47,227 nucleotides of DNA, from NCBI GenBank assembly GCA_024763055.1, contig JANTGH010000010.1, positions 1 through 47,227 on the forward strand, written 5' to 3'. The notes below the pieces were generated by a model. It saw nothing but the letters and a program-made list of their open reading frames with translations. It did not search any database and was not told the origin of the DNA. This stretch comes from Desulfobulbaceae bacterium. Its GTDB lineage: Bacteria > Desulfobacterota > Desulfobulbia > Desulfobulbales > Desulfobulbaceae. Both the position numbers and the translations under genes were made by a program. This document shows, piece after piece, positions 1-8,332 of this stretch (positions are counted from its first letter, which is position 1; every line of letters begins with the position of its first letter).

Positions 1-149
1 CTTCGCGCGGTCGCGACTGTACGCATAGAGGGGCTATAGCGGCCAGCCGCGCCTGCACGAATCTGCAGCACCCCTGACCAGTTACAAGTTTTACAGAAGT
101 GAAACCACATGGTTACAAGACCTGTGACCAGATACGGAGGGACCAGCAG
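1..149. other. Window edge, no supportable gene
   Basis: The first 149 bases show only short open frames in any phase; all three forward frames close within about 80 bases. They could be the last codons of an upstream gene, for example a 2-hydroxyacyl-CoA dehydratase subunit that often precedes the activase, but the residues do not match a pattern I know. The end of this stretch carries a GGAGG ribosome binding site about 10 bases before the activase start. Confidence 0.4.
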
Positions 150-905
150 ATGTATGCAGGAGTTGACCTTGGATCCAGAACCATCAAGATTGCTCTCTGG
201 CAGGATGGCCGGTTAGTCGATCATAAGATAGAGGAAAGCGGATTTGAACCCCATGCGCAGGCAAGGAACATGCTGTTGCCCTATAAGCCGCGGCAGATTG
301 TGGCTACCGGCTATGGCAGGCACCTTGCCAGGGAGCATTTCGCCGATCAGGTAATTACCGAGATCAAAGCTCACGCCATGGGAATCCATGCTTTATTTCC
401 CAACGTGACAACAATCGTTGATATTGGTGGTCAGGACTCCAAGGTGATTGCCCTCAAGGCCAAAGGCCAGGTGGCAAACTTTCAGATGAATGACAAGTGC
501 GCAGCCGGCACCGGCAGATTTTTAGAGATTATGGCGGCCTCGCTTGCCTATCCCCTGAAGGATTTTGGTCCGGCTGCACTTGCGTCTGAGCAGGCTATTC
601 AGATTAACTCAATGTGTACGGTTTTTGCCGAGTCTGAGGTTATTTCCATGAAAAACAGCGGGGTACCCAGAGAACATATCGCCAGGGCTGTGCATTCCTC
701 TGTGGCTGACCGCATTGTTGCCATGCTTAACCGTATCGGTTTTGGCGAGTCGGTGGCTTTTTCCGGTGGAGTTGCGAACAACCCATGTATTGTCCGGATG
801 GTTCGTGATCGCCTGGAAAACGTTCAGGTCATCCTCCCTGACAATCCCAGCATAGTCGGCGCCCTTGGTGCGGCAATTGCCGCCGCCAAAAGAGATGTAC
901 AGTGA
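150..905 (+). CDS. BadF/BadG/HgdC-type ATPase (2-hydroxyacyl-CoA dehydratase activase family)
   Basis: This 251-residue protein belongs to the ASKHA ATPases that drive low-potential electron injection into 2-hydroxyacyl-CoA dehydratases or benzoyl-CoA reductases. Visible motifs are the N-terminal phosphate loop AGVDLGSRTIK, the core DIGGQDSK, the NDKCAAGTGRF and NSMC segments whose cysteines ligate the [4Fe-4S] cluster bridging the homodimer, and a C-terminal SGGVANN adenosine loop. Length matches HgdC-type activators of about 255-270 residues. I chose the ATG at 150 over the in-frame ATG at 99 because it follows a GGAGG and begins directly with the ATPase fold. The dehydratase partner is not in the window, so the substrate is unknown; stand-alone activases of this family also occur with uncharacterised double-cubane proteins. 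Confidence 0.9.
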   Translation: MYAGVDLGSRTIKIALWQDGRLVDHKIEESGFEPHAQARNMLLPYKPRQIVATGYGRHLAREHFADQVITEIKAHAMGIHALFPNVTTIVDIGGQDSKVIALKAKGQVANFQMNDKCAAGTGRFLEIMAASLAYPLKDFGPAALASEQAIQINSMCTVFAESEVISMKNSGVPREHIARAVHSSVADRIVAMLNRIGFGESVAFSGGVANNPCIVRMVRDRLENVQVILPDNPSIVGALGAAIAAAKRDVQ

Positions 906-1261
906 ATTTGTAAAACAACAAAAACTCCTGGCCGACGGGGATTGAGTCTGGTGAGCGCAGCGGCCGGCTCAATTCTTTCTGGTCCAATGTAAACGTTTAC
1001 CGGGCACCGCTTTCCTGACAGCAGCCAACCCCCCTGCCTGAAATCAAGGCACTTGTCATGTATCCTCATTCCTTCTCCTGCCTCAAAACAGGACACCTCT
1101 GCATGCCACAAGAAGCGCCCTCAATAATTTTTTAAAAATTTCTCTATTTATCCAGATAGTTATACCAAAGAATGCTTCTGCCGAAAAACAGGCATGATCT
1201 CTGCTTTGATAAGGATAACGACAAACGATACACCAACTTTTTAAAACAAGAGGGATATCTA
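906..1261. other. Intergenic region with weak terminator and a 12-bp palindrome
   Basis: This 356-base stretch has no convincing gene. A possible terminator lies just after the activase: ATTGAG (941-946) can pair with CTCAAT (968-973), followed by a pyrimidine-rich run. At 989-1000 there is a perfect 12-bp palindrome gtaaacgtttac, the form bound by LacI/GalR-family repressors, but no such regulator is nearby. The final part is A+T-rich and probably holds the promoter for the small membrane gene that follows. Confidence 0.35.
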
Positions 1262-1480
1262 ATGATGCACAATGGATTTGGATCAGGTTTTGGTCACGGC
1301 GGCTGGCTCTGCGGCCCCGGGGCTTTTTTCCCGGGCCCCATCGGCTGGATTATAACCCTGCTCTTCTGGGGGCTGATCATCTATCTGGCGGTTCGTTTTT
1401 TTCAGTTTGTATTTTCAGGGAGAAGCCGGTCCAATCCGACATCCCGCCTGGACGTACTGAAAGACCGTTTTGCCGGATGA
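1262..1480 (+). CDS. Small membrane protein with SHOCT-like tail
   Basis: A 72-residue protein with a Gly/His-rich N-terminus, one strong hydrophobic segment (about residues 24-48) and a short polar C-terminus reading LDVLKDRFAG. That tail resembles the first half of a SHOCT motif (LxILKxRYAxGEI), here cut short before the second half. I start at the ATG at 1262, preceded by GAGGG about 8 bases upstream, rather than the in-frame ATG at 1172, because the upstream residues are polar and atypical. It sits ahead of a membrane zinc-ribbon gene and a Met-rich periplasmic protein, suggesting an envelope or metal-stress cluster. Function unknown. Confidence 0.65.
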   Translation: MMHNGFGSGFGHGGWLCGPGAFFPGPIGWIITLLFWGLIIYLAVRFFQFVFSGRSRSNPTSRLDVLKDRFAG

Positions 1481-1577
1481 AAGATAGTCCGAGCAATAAT
1501 CAGACCGAACAGAATTTCCATTTGCAACAGAACACTGTCTCAATGGAGCCTGTCGGCTATTACACGAGGTAGACATA

Positions 1578-1895
1578 ATGTCTTGCTCCTGGGGATATAC
1601 ATGGCATGGCCGTTATTTTTATCACAGTTCCTTTTTCTGGCTTCTGCTCTTCACCCTGCTGGCCATCACTGTTGTCATTCTTCTCTTACGTGGAAGGAAC
1701 AACAGGAAAAAACAATGCCCCGGGTGCAGCTGTGATATAGAGGAGGCGTTTCTGCGCTGTCCCGAATGCGGCCATGGCCTGAAAAGTCACTGTCCGGGTT
1801 GCAACCGGATTGTGGAAACCAGCTGGCAATTCTGTCCCCATTGCCGGGAACCTTTGCATACAACGGAAATACAAACCAGTAAACAAAAAATCTAA
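1578..1895 (+). CDS. Membrane-anchored double zinc-ribbon protein
   Basis: A 105-residue protein with an aromatic N-terminus, one transmembrane helix (about residues 19-38, rich in Leu/Ile/Val) and a cytoplasmic-type basic stretch followed by four CxxC pairs: CPGC, CPEC, CPGC and CPHC. These form two consecutive zinc ribbons of the double-zinc-ribbon (DZR) type. GAGG lies about 8 bases before the ATG. The domain usually mediates protein or nucleic-acid contacts; no enzymatic residues are visible. It shares orientation with the small membrane protein upstream (97-base gap) and an inverted-repeat element begins 3 bases after its stop. Confidence 0.75.
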   Translation: MSCSWGYTWHGRYFYHSSFFWLLLFTLLAITVVILLLRGRNNRKKQCPGCSCDIEEAFLRCPECGHGLKSHCPGCNRIVETSWQFCPHCREPLHTTEIQTSKQKI

Positions 1896-1897
1896 CA

Positions 1898-2064
1898 AGT
1901 GTCTGTCCAGAAATGAGGATTTTCGTTCAAGGCCAAGGAATGCGATAAAAATAAGCGCAGACATATGATTAATATTTCGAGCATTATTTTTTGAGCATGA
2001 CGAGGTAAGCGAGCCTGCGAGACTCCGGGGGATTGGGCGAAAATACCATTTATGGACAAACACT
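1898..2064. repeat. MITE-like inverted-repeat element A
   Basis: A 167-bp non-coding element. Its left end (1898-1925, beginning agtgtctgtcca) and right end (2038-2064, ending tggacaaacact) are imperfect inverted repeats of 27-28 bp with about 23 matching positions. It contains the split core aggtaagcg (2003-2011) and agactccg (2020-2027) that also occurs in the elements at 8.9 and 30.2 kb. No reading frame inside looks genuine and no transposase is nearby. It starts immediately after the zinc-ribbon gene and ends 61 bases before the Met-rich gene, so it may affect their shared transcript. Confidence 0.75.
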
Positions 2065-2124
2065 AGCAAACAACACAGGCAGACATGGTGTCTGCCTGAC
2101 AAATAACCACATGGAGATTATCCA

Positions 2125-2565
2125 ATGAAAACAAACACGATGAAAACAAAACTTTTCGCATCAATCCTCGCCTTTGGCCTTCTTGCCGGCACGGCCATCG
2201 CCCAGACCGGAACAACAACCACCCAGACGCATCACGGCACCATGATGAACGGTCAAATGATGGGGCCCGGAATGATGAACGGGCAGATGATGGGTATGCA
2301 TCATGGTAAAGGCATGATGGGAATGGGATGTAACGGCATGATGGGCGGTGGCATGATGATGCAGAAGATGTCGCCTGAGCAGCGACAGGAGTTCATGAAT
2401 CAGACCACGGAACTTCGCAAGCAGATGATGGAAAAGCGCTTTGCCTATATGGAGGCCATGCGGAACCCGGCAACCACTCCCCAGGATCTGGCAAAGATTG
2501 AAAAAGAAATGCTTGGGCTGCGTGCAAAGATGATGGACAAGATGGGTGCGTTACAGAACAAGTAG
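2125..2565 (+). CDS. Met-rich periplasmic Spy/ZraP-like protein
   Basis: A 146-residue protein with a clear Sec signal peptide (hydrophobic core to about residue 22, cleavage near AIA-QT). The next 60 residues are extremely rich in methionine, histidine and glycine (repeats such as MMNGQMMG and MGMHHGKGMMG), typical of Cu(I)-binding regions. The C-terminal 70 residues are helical and charged, beginning MSPEQRQEF, which resembles the LTxEQ/LxPEQ motifs of the Spy/CpxP/ZraP family of heavy-metal sensing chaperones. GGAG sits 8 bases before the ATG. Role inferred: periplasmic copper or zinc buffering or chaperoning. A strong terminator follows after about 75 bases. Confidence 0.75.
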   Translation: MKTNTMKTKLFASILAFGLLAGTAIAQTGTTTTQTHHGTMMNGQMMGPGMMNGQMMGMHHGKGMMGMGCNGMMGGGMMMQKMSPEQRQEFMNQTTELRKQMMEKRFAYMEAMRNPATTPQDLAKIEKEMLGLRAKMMDKMGALQNK

Positions 2566-2578
2566 CACATTTTTTCGG

Positions 2579-2606
2579 AAAGGAGGTGGCAGGGTATGAT
2601 CACCTC
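2579..2606 (+). other. SD/anti-SD-like hairpin in 3' region
   Basis: Just after the Met-rich gene, AAAGGAGGTG (2579-2588) can pair through GAGGTG with CACCTC (2601-2606); the right arm reads GATCACCTC, the same string as the 3' end of 16S rRNA. The arrangement could sequester a ribosome binding site for a very short frame starting at 2596, or may be a chance palindrome. Confidence 0.3.
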
Positions 2607-2640
2607 TGTCTCCAAATCCAGATTGCTTTTTCGCAGGTAC

Positions 2641-2668
2641 AAATCCCCGCCGCAAACGGCGGGGATTT
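2641..2668. terminator. Strong bidirectional rho-independent terminator
   Basis: A perfect 12-bp stem, aaatccccgccg (2641-2652) and cggcggggattt (2657-2668), with a CAAA loop and T-rich flanks on both strands. It closes the plus-strand Met-rich gene and the minus-strand pyrK-aroA operon, whose last stop codon lies at 2669-2671. Confidence 0.92.
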
Positions 2669-3949
2669 TTATTTACCAGGAAAAGAAAAACGGTCCCAGA
2701 AATCTGGAAATGATTTCACCACGCAGTCTTCACCGGTAATTTTCACCCCGGGAACCTTAAGCCCGGCAACCGCAAAACACATGGCAATACGGTGGTCATC
2801 ATAGGTTTCAATCTCGGCGCCATGCAGGTTAGAGCCACCGGCCCGACCATGAATAATCATCCGGTCCGGTTCCTCCTCCACCTCGGCTCCCATTTTGCTC
2901 AACTCCGCAACCATGGCGGAAAGCCGGTCACATTCCTTGATGCGTAAATGGGCAATGTTCTTAATGACGGTCGTTCCTTCCGCAAAGGCGGCAACAATAG
3001 CCAGGGTCGGCGCCACATCGGGCATGTCCCCCATATCCACCTCTATGGCCCGCAGTCGCTCCGGGCCTCGCACGGTCAACCCGCCTTCCTTGCTGCGAAT
3101 CACATCGCATCCCATGCGCGCCAGCAGGGGAACCAACAGGGCATCGCCCTGCAGGGAAGGCACCGGCACATTGGCCACCGTAACCCTGCCGCCGGTAACT
3201 GCTGCCGCCGCCCAGAAATAGGAAGCGCCGGAGGCATCACCCTCGATTTTATACTCCTGCCCCTCGTAGCAGCCCCCGGGGATACGAAAGAAATCAAGCG
3301 TAACAGCCGCCTCGGGTAAAACTCCAAACCGGCCCATGACCGACAGGGTCATCTCCACATAGGGCTTGGAATAAACTTCTCCGCGAACCTGAAGCTCCGC
3401 AGGTTGTTTTGCATAGGGTGCCACCAGCAGCAGGGAGGAAAGATACTGGCTGGATTTTCCTTCGGGCAGAATTGTTTTGCCCCCGCTCAGGCCCCGGGCC
3501 TTAATGGTGAGAGGCGGACAGCCGTTCTCGGCATCACTGCTGATATCCGCGCCCCAGCCCTGCAGAGCGGTCATCAGAGGATCGATGGGTCGCCGGGCCA
3601 TTCGCCTGCTGCCGGTAATATGAAAGGTTCCCGCTCCAAGGGCCGCCACTGAGGTAAGAAACCTGGTGGCCGTACCGTTGTTACCTAAAAATATATCCTG
3701 ATTCGGCGCCTGAATCCGGCCACCTGTCCCGTGAACACTCCACCGGCTGTTGTCCGTATCGTTGATATCGATCCCCATAGAGCGCAAAGCCGCAATGGTA
3801 TAGGCTGTATCCTCACTCGCGAGGGGCCCGACAAGAGTGGAGGTTCCTCCGGCCAGGGCCGCGGCGATCAAAGCGCGCTGGGTCAGACTTTTCGAGCCCG
3901 GGACGTTGACGGTTGTATCAATCTGCCGGACGGGGATAATTTCTTTCAT
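2669..3949 (-). CDS. aroA: 3-phosphoshikimate 1-carboxyvinyltransferase (EPSP synthase)
   Basis: A 426-residue enzyme of the shikimate pathway, transferring enolpyruvyl from PEP to shikimate 3-phosphate. The N-terminus carries VPGSKSLTQRAL (substrate-binding Lys-Ser), then FLGNNGTATRFL, the family signature with Asn replacing the usual Ala of LGNAGTA, then SRRMARRPI, and the C-terminal LRIKECDRLSAM signature with the RxKExDR residues. Length is normal. I prefer the ATG at 3949; a GTG at 3964 in the same frame is possible and neither has a strong ribosome binding site. It is the last gene of the pyrK-pyrD-aroD-aroE-aroA operon, with the terminator directly after its stop. Confidence 0.95.
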   Translation of the reverse strand: MKEIIPVRQIDTTVNVPGSKSLTQRALIAAALAGGTSTLVGPLASEDTAYTIAALRSMGIDINDTDNSRWSVHGTGGRIQAPNQDIFLGNNGTATRFLTSVAALGAGTFHITGSRRMARRPIDPLMTALQGWGADISSDAENGCPPLTIKARGLSGGKTILPEGKSSQYLSSLLLVAPYAKQPAELQVRGEVYSKPYVEMTLSVMGRFGVLPEAAVTLDFFRIPGGCYEGQEYKIEGDASGASYFWAAAAVTGGRVTVANVPVPSLQGDALLVPLLARMGCDVIRSKEGGLTVRGPERLRAIEVDMGDMPDVAPTLAIVAAFAEGTTVIKNIAHLRIKECDRLSAMVAELSKMGAEVEEEPDRMIIHGRAGGSNLHGAEIETYDDHRIAMCFAVAGLKVPGVKITGEDCVVKSFPDFWDRFSFPGK

Positions 3950-3978
3950 AAAATTGTCTACCACAAAGCAAAATCAAG

Positions 3979-4824
3979 TTATGAGGCTTTCCTTCTTCTC
4001 AGCTCTTCAACAAGGGCCCGTCGCATGACATCCTGTGGCGGTTTCTCCCCAGTCCAGATTTTTAACTGCACCGCCGCCTGAAACAGCAGCATGGACAGGC
4101 CGTCAATGGTTTGACAGCCTGCCTTTTCCGCCTCCCTGAGAAGTCGGGTTGTAAGGGGTGCGTAAACAATATCCATAACTACGGAAAAATTATCGAGCAG
4201 AGCAGGCGCAACGGCAATGCCATCCACATCAGGCTCCATACCCACCGAAGTCGTGTTGATCAGGGCATCGGCATGAATGTCGCCAACCTGATCAGAGGGA
4301 ATAAATGAACAGCCAAGCCAGTCGGCAAGCGCCTGCCCCTTTGCTTTGGTTCTATTGGTAATCACCACCTCGGCCCCTGCTTCAACAAGACCGAAGCAGA
4401 CGCCCTTGGCCGCTCCTCCGGCCCCTATCACCAGCACCCGACTCCCGGTAAGTGGTATCTTTTCCGCCAGGGCAAGATTTGCGCCGAGCCAGTCGGTATT
4501 AAAACCGCGCGCGGTCACTCTTTCCTCGCCGGGTTTCTGCCGAAACAGCAGGGTATTGACCGCGCCGATCCGTTGTGCCACCGGATCGATTTCATCAAGA
4601 CAACCCATCACCTCTTCCTTATGGGGTATTGTAACGGAAACACCGATAAAACCAAGGGCACGCAATCCGGAAACAGCTGCCCTGATATCAGTTACATCCA
4701 TGGGGATATAAACACCATTGATCCCCATGGCCGCGAGCGCGGCATTATGCATAACCGGGCTCAGCGAGTGGCCGACCGGATGCCCTAAGATGCCGTAGAG
4801 TTTGGTGGACCCGTTAATTGCCAT
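3979..4824 (-). CDS. aroE: Shikimate dehydrogenase
   Basis: A 281-residue NADPH-dependent reductase converting 3-dehydroshikimate to shikimate. The N-terminal substrate domain shows HPVGHSLSPVMHN, with the shikimate-binding Ser pair, and AVNTL; the Rossmann half shows GAGGAAKGV (dinucleotide loop) and NRTKAK (NADP selectivity). The TTSVGM and QAAVQLKIWTG segments are also typical. The start is set at the ATG at 4824, which overlaps the last 11 bases of aroD; the longer frame upstream adds 28 non-homologous residues. The overlap suggests translational coupling with aroD, whose product supplies its substrate. Confidence 0.95.
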   Translation of the reverse strand: MAINGSTKLYGILGHPVGHSLSPVMHNAALAAMGINGVYIPMDVTDIRAAVSGLRALGFIGVSVTIPHKEEVMGCLDEIDPVAQRIGAVNTLLFRQKPGEERVTARGFNTDWLGANLALAEKIPLTGSRVLVIGAGGAAKGVCFGLVEAGAEVVITNRTKAKGQALADWLGCSFIPSDQVGDIHADALINTTSVGMEPDVDGIAVAPALLDNFSVVMDIVYAPLTTRLLREAEKAGCQTIDGLSMLLFQAAVQLKIWTGEKPPQDVMRRALVEELRRRKAS

Positions 4825-5509
4825 GATCAAACAGTGTGCGTAATTGTTGAAAATGAAGGGCTGAAAACTGGCCCGGCGCGGTGGCCTGCTCCTTATGCAG
4901 CGCCACATAACTCATGTATCCGCCAAGATAAAGAGTGGCAAAACGGCTGATCCGGCCTTGCTCGCCCATGCAGAAACAAATCAGGGGAAATGAACAGGCT
5001 TTGGCCGTTTCAAGCAACGACAGAACCCGCAGCACATCGCCCCCGTTATGTGCTGTTGTAATAATTTTGCCTATATCGGCGCCCAAGGTCCGCATCTGAT
5101 CAAGGACACCGCTTAAGGTCGCAAAATCGGGGGTGATAGCAAAATCATGCCAGGACAGGATAAGCCGGGTGGAAGATTGTGTTTCTTTTTTTTGGGCAAG
5201 CAGCTGCTCGCGGAGTTCACTGTCCGCCCGAACCTCGAGATCAACATAGGCCGCCTGCAGCCGAACCGCTGTCAGTAAAGGTTCAATCCGGTCCTGTTCC
5301 CTGCCGGAAAAACCACCGCCCTCCCAGTGCGGCCGATTGGTAAACAACAGAGGATGATGTAAAAGCCGGCAGCACTCCGCCACCTCAGGCCTGATCATAG
5401 CATCAAGCCGGACCTCAACCACATCAACAGCAGAGGCAACCGGCCTGATTGCCGCTTCCATTCCCGCGGCATCCCTCCCTATTGCCGAAACACAGACTTT
5501 CCCGGGCAT
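4814..5509 (-). CDS. aroD: 3-dehydroquinate dehydratase, type I
   Basis: A 231-residue class I dehydroquinase, forming a Schiff base with 3-dehydroquinate. Visible are VEVRLDAM (substrate-contacting Glu-Arg), LSWHDF with the catalytic His, and GADIGKIITT with the Schiff-base Lys. The C-terminus GYMSYVAL and APGQ match the family end. A GAGG about 7 bases before the ATG at 5509 favours this start over the ATG at 5521, which would overlap pyrD. It lies 1 base after pyrD and overlaps aroE, in keeping with a polycistronic mRNA. Confidence 0.93.
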   Translation of the reverse strand: MPGKVCVSAIGRDAAGMEAAIRPVASAVDVVEVRLDAMIRPEVAECCRLLHHPLLFTNRPHWEGGGFSGREQDRIEPLLTAVRLQAAYVDLEVRADSELREQLLAQKKETQSSTRLILSWHDFAITPDFATLSGVLDQMRTLGADIGKIITTAHNGGDVLRVLSLLETAKACSFPLICFCMGEQGRISRFATLYLGGYMSYVALHKEQATAPGQFSALHFQQLRTLFDHGN

Positions 5510-5510
5510 T

Positions 5511-6452
5511 TCAGGCCTCATCTATTTGCAGGGCGCCGATTATGGCCCTGACCGAATCTTCACCCTGGGCCGCAAGGTAGGCACGTAAACCGTCAATAAT
5601 GGATTCGGCAGCCCGAGGCTGATAAAAATTGGCCGTCCCCACCTCAATGGCGGTGGCCCCGGCAAGAAGAAATTCAAGAGCGTCCTCGGCGGTGGCAATA
5701 CCGCCGATGCCGATAACCGGAATTGAAACCGCCCGCGCAACCTGCCAGACCATACGCAGGGCAACGGGTTTAATGGCCGGTCCGGACAGCCCGCCGATAA
5801 CATTTGCCAGTTTCGGCCTGCGGCTGCCGACATCTATGGCCATCCCGATCAGGGTGTTAATCAACGAAACGGCATCGGCGCCGGCGTCTTCCACGGCCCG
5901 GGCCATAACGGTAATGTCGGTGACATTGGGCGAGAGCTTAACAATAACCGGCAGATCGGTTTGCCCTTTGACCGTCCGGGTCACCTCGGTCGCCATTGCG
6001 GGATCAGTGCCGAATGCCACCCCGCCTTTTTTCACATTGGGACAGGAAATATTGACCTCAAGAGCGTCAATTCCCTCTATGCCCGTCAACTTTCCGGCCA
6101 GAGCCCCATACTCTGCGGCGGAATCACCAAGAATATTTACAATAACCCGGCTGTTGACGCCCCGAAGGAACTCCATCTTCCGCTCAAGAAATCCCTGAAC
6201 CCCCACATTTTCAAGACCAATGGCATTCAGCATCCCGCAGGCGGTTTCCACCACCCGCGGCGGAGGATTCCCGGGCCGGGGCTTGAGGGAAATCCCCTTG
6301 ACCACTATAGCGCCCAGCCGGTGCAGGTTGACAAGCTGGGAAAATTCCCGTGCGTAGCCAAAGGTTCCGGAGGCGGTCATAACCGGATTACGCAGCCGCA
6401 ACTCTCCGAGGCGGACCCGAAGGTCGATGTCCATACCGTTTATGTTGTCCAT
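5511..6452 (-). CDS. pyrD: Dihydroorotate dehydrogenase, catalytic subunit (class 1B)
   Basis: A 313-residue FMN enzyme oxidising dihydroorotate to orotate in pyrimidine synthesis. Motifs include [41 protein letters not shown] with the active-site Cys, [14 protein letters not shown], and the C-terminal phosphate-binding IGIGGI and [12 protein letters not shown]. The active-site Cys and the adjacent pyrK identify the NAD-linked class 1B type. The start follows an AGAGG by 4 bases and overlaps the end of pyrK by 13 bases, indicating coupling of the two subunits. Confidence 0.95.
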   Translation of the reverse strand: MDNINGMDIDLRVRLGELRLRNPVMTASGTFGYAREFSQLVNLHRLGAIVVKGISLKPRPGNPPPRVVETACGMLNAIGLENVGVQGFLERKMEFLRGVNSRVIVNILGDSAAEYGALAGKLTGIEGIDALEVNISCPNVKKGGVAFGTDPAMATEVTRTVKGQTDLPVIVKLSPNVTDITVMARAVEDAGADAVSLINTLIGMAIDVGSRRPKLANVIGGLSGPAIKPVALRMVWQVARAVSIPVIGIGGIATAEDALEFLLAGATAIEVGTANFYQPRAAESIIDGLRAYLAAQGEDSVRAIIGALQIDEA

Positions 6453-7225
6453 GCAACCTCTTCGGCATCAAAAACCGGCCCCTGTCGACAGACATGAATA
6501 TACCTGCCGTCAGCGCCCGTAAGGGTGCAGCCGAGGCATGCCCCGAGCCCACAGGCCATATGGGTTTCCAGGGAAACCTGACAGAAAACAGCTGCCTGGC
6601 CGCACTTTTGGGCGGCTATTCTCATCATCGGAAAAGGGCCGCAGGTATAGACCCGCTCCATATCCGGCAAAACAGGTCCCAAAAGGTCGGTAACAAAACC
6701 ATGATGGCCCATGCTGCCGTCATCGGTGCTCACCTTGACCGTGTAGCCTAAATCAAAAAATTCGGCGGCAAAAAGACTGATCTCTTCCCGACTGCGACCG
6801 CCAAGAAAAACATAATCATCTCCAGGCGATTCGCCGGTCTGCAACAGCCGTTTGGCAAGAAAATATAATGGCGCAATACCCATTCCACCTCCGATGAGAC
6901 AAAGACGATCCCTGCGATCGAGAAAAAATCCACGTCCAAGGGGACCGATACAGTCGAGCTGATCTCCCGGAGTCAATCGGGCAAGCCTGGCCGTTCCCTG
7001 ACCGACCACCTTGAAAAGTATCTGAATATTACCGCCGGACGTAACCTGATGGACGGAAAAAGGCCTGCGCAGGAGGGGGTCCATGCTTGTATCCACCTGG
7101 ACCATGACAAACTGACCGGGGTGGGCTGCTCCGGCAATTTCAGGAGCATGCATTGTCAGGCGAAAAATACCCGGGGCGATGGCCTCCTTTTGCAGCAGAG
7201 GCGCTTTTTCCTGGAATTCAGGCAT
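6440..7225 (-). CDS. pyrK: Dihydroorotate dehydrogenase electron-transfer subunit
   Basis: A 261-residue FAD and [2Fe-2S] protein that passes electrons from PyrD to NAD+. It contains the FAD-binding [10 protein letters not shown], the nucleotide-binding [13 protein letters not shown], and a C-terminal cysteine cluster [11 protein letters not shown] with a fourth Cys in HVCRQGPVF. This is the normal PyrK layout and length. The ATG at 7225 is preferred because upstream in-frame codons (to a TTG at 7288) add residues lacking similarity, although no strong ribosome binding site is visible. It is the first gene of the pyr-aro operon; its promoter should lie in 7226-7400, overlapping the divergent prepilin peptidase promoter. 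Confidence 0.93.
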   Translation of the reverse strand: MPEFQEKAPLLQKEAIAPGIFRLTMHAPEIAGAAHPGQFVMVQVDTSMDPLLRRPFSVHQVTSGGNIQILFKVVGQGTARLARLTPGDQLDCIGPLGRGFFLDRRDRLCLIGGGMGIAPLYFLAKRLLQTGESPGDDYVFLGGRSREEISLFAAEFFDLGYTVKVSTDDGSMGHHGFVTDLLGPVLPDMERVYTCGPFPMMRIAAQKCGQAAVFCQVSLETHMACGLGACLGCTLTGADGRYIHVCRQGPVFDAEEVAWTT

Positions 7226-7412
7226 GGAAAACGATACAAAGAAGTAAGAGTACGTTGTCCCGGAATTATGCCGGGCAACATTCAACAAACCAATACGTCC
7301 GGACCATTATTTTCAAGTCACAGCCTCAACAAGGCCGTGGAGGACGTTGAAAATGTAAAGTGGCCCGTGGATTCAGAATGCCGTTTTTATTAATATAACA
7401 AAGAACATCTTC

Positions 7413-8204
7413 GTGGACACTCTTTTTTCGCTCTTTGCCTTGCTCTTCGGTGCGGTTGTCGGCTCTTTTCTCAATGTCGTCATTCTCAGGCTGCCGGACA
7501 AAAAACAATCCATCGTCTTCCCGGCATCACACTGTCCAAAATGTTCCACGCCTCTCCACTGGTATGAAAACATACCTGTCCTCAGCTACCTGGCACTCCG
7601 GGGCAGGTGCCGGACATGCAAAGAAAAAATCTCCCTGCAGTACCCCCTGGTTGAACTGTGCATGGGCCTGCTTGCCGCCGCCCTTTTTCATACTTTCGGC
7701 CCTAACATTTCCTTTATTTTCTATTTTCTCTTTGCCGCGGCCCTGCTGGTTATTATTTTTATCGACATCCGACACCAGATAATTCCCGATGTCATCAGTC
7801 TGCCCGGGATTCTCGTCGGTTTTGCCGGTTCCTTTATCATTCCGTTGGTCAGCTGGCAGCAATCCGCCCTCGGCATCCTGCTCGGAGGAGGCGTTCTTTA
7901 TGGTATCGCTTTAGGATATCATATTTTGACGAAAAGGGACGGGATGGGGGGGGGAGATATCAAACTGCTGGCCATGATCGGCGCTTTCCTTGGCTGGCAA
8001 AGTCTGCTCTTTGTCGTCTTTGCCAGCTCGCTTCTTGGATCAATTGTAGGGATTGGGGCAATGCTCAAACAGCACAAAGGGGGTCGCACCCGCATTCCCT
8101 TTGGCCCCTTTCTCTCAATTGCCGCTCTCTGCTGGCTCTTCTTTCAACCCTATATCCTCAAACTCTGGCAGCTCTACCTCAACCTCACCCTGCCGACCGG
8201 TTGA
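7413..8204 (+). CDS. pilD: Prepilin peptidase / N-methyltransferase (A24 family)
   Basis: A 263-residue inner-membrane aspartic protease that cleaves and methylates type IV prepilins or type II secretion pseudopilins. The N-terminal methyltransferase part has the zinc site CPKC (residues 41-44) and CRTC (66-69); the protease half has FIDIRHQIIPD (Asp118) and the GMGGGD motif (Asp182). Seven or eight hydrophobic segments are visible. Translation probably starts at a GTG; the Shine-Dalgarno is weak. The codons for GMGGGD contain a run of nine G residues. No pilin genes lie nearby. Confidence 0.92.
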   Translation: MDTLFSLFALLFGAVVGSFLNVVILRLPDKKQSIVFPASHCPKCSTPLHWYENIPVLSYLALRGRCRTCKEKISLQYPLVELCMGLLAAALFHTFGPNISFIFYFLFAAALLVIIFIDIRHQIIPDVISLPGILVGFAGSFIIPLVSWQQSALGILLGGGVLYGIALGYHILTKRDGMGGGDIKLLAMIGAFLGWQSLLFVVFASSLLGSIVGIGAMLKQHKGGRTRIPFGPFLSIAALCWLFFQPYILKLWQLYLNLTLPTG

Positions 8205-8332
8205 TAACACTCTTTTTTTAAGGCTCCCTTACTAAAAAACGACCATCAACTCCCCGTTATCCGCACCGAAGCAATGGGCGTTCAAATTGATTGCGTCAGG
8301 AAACCTGATCCAGCCCGGCGGATAGACAGGAA

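Noticed and set aside
989-1000. Palindrome gtaaacgtttac as a LacI-family operator, or as a lone terminus of element B
   Set aside because: No LacI-type gene nearby; it resembles the element B terminus but no matching opposite end was found, so neither reading is claimed.
2596-2739. 47-codon frame MITSVSKSRLLFRRYK after the SD-like sequence
   Set aside because: It runs through the strong terminator and antisense into aroA; coding there is very unlikely.
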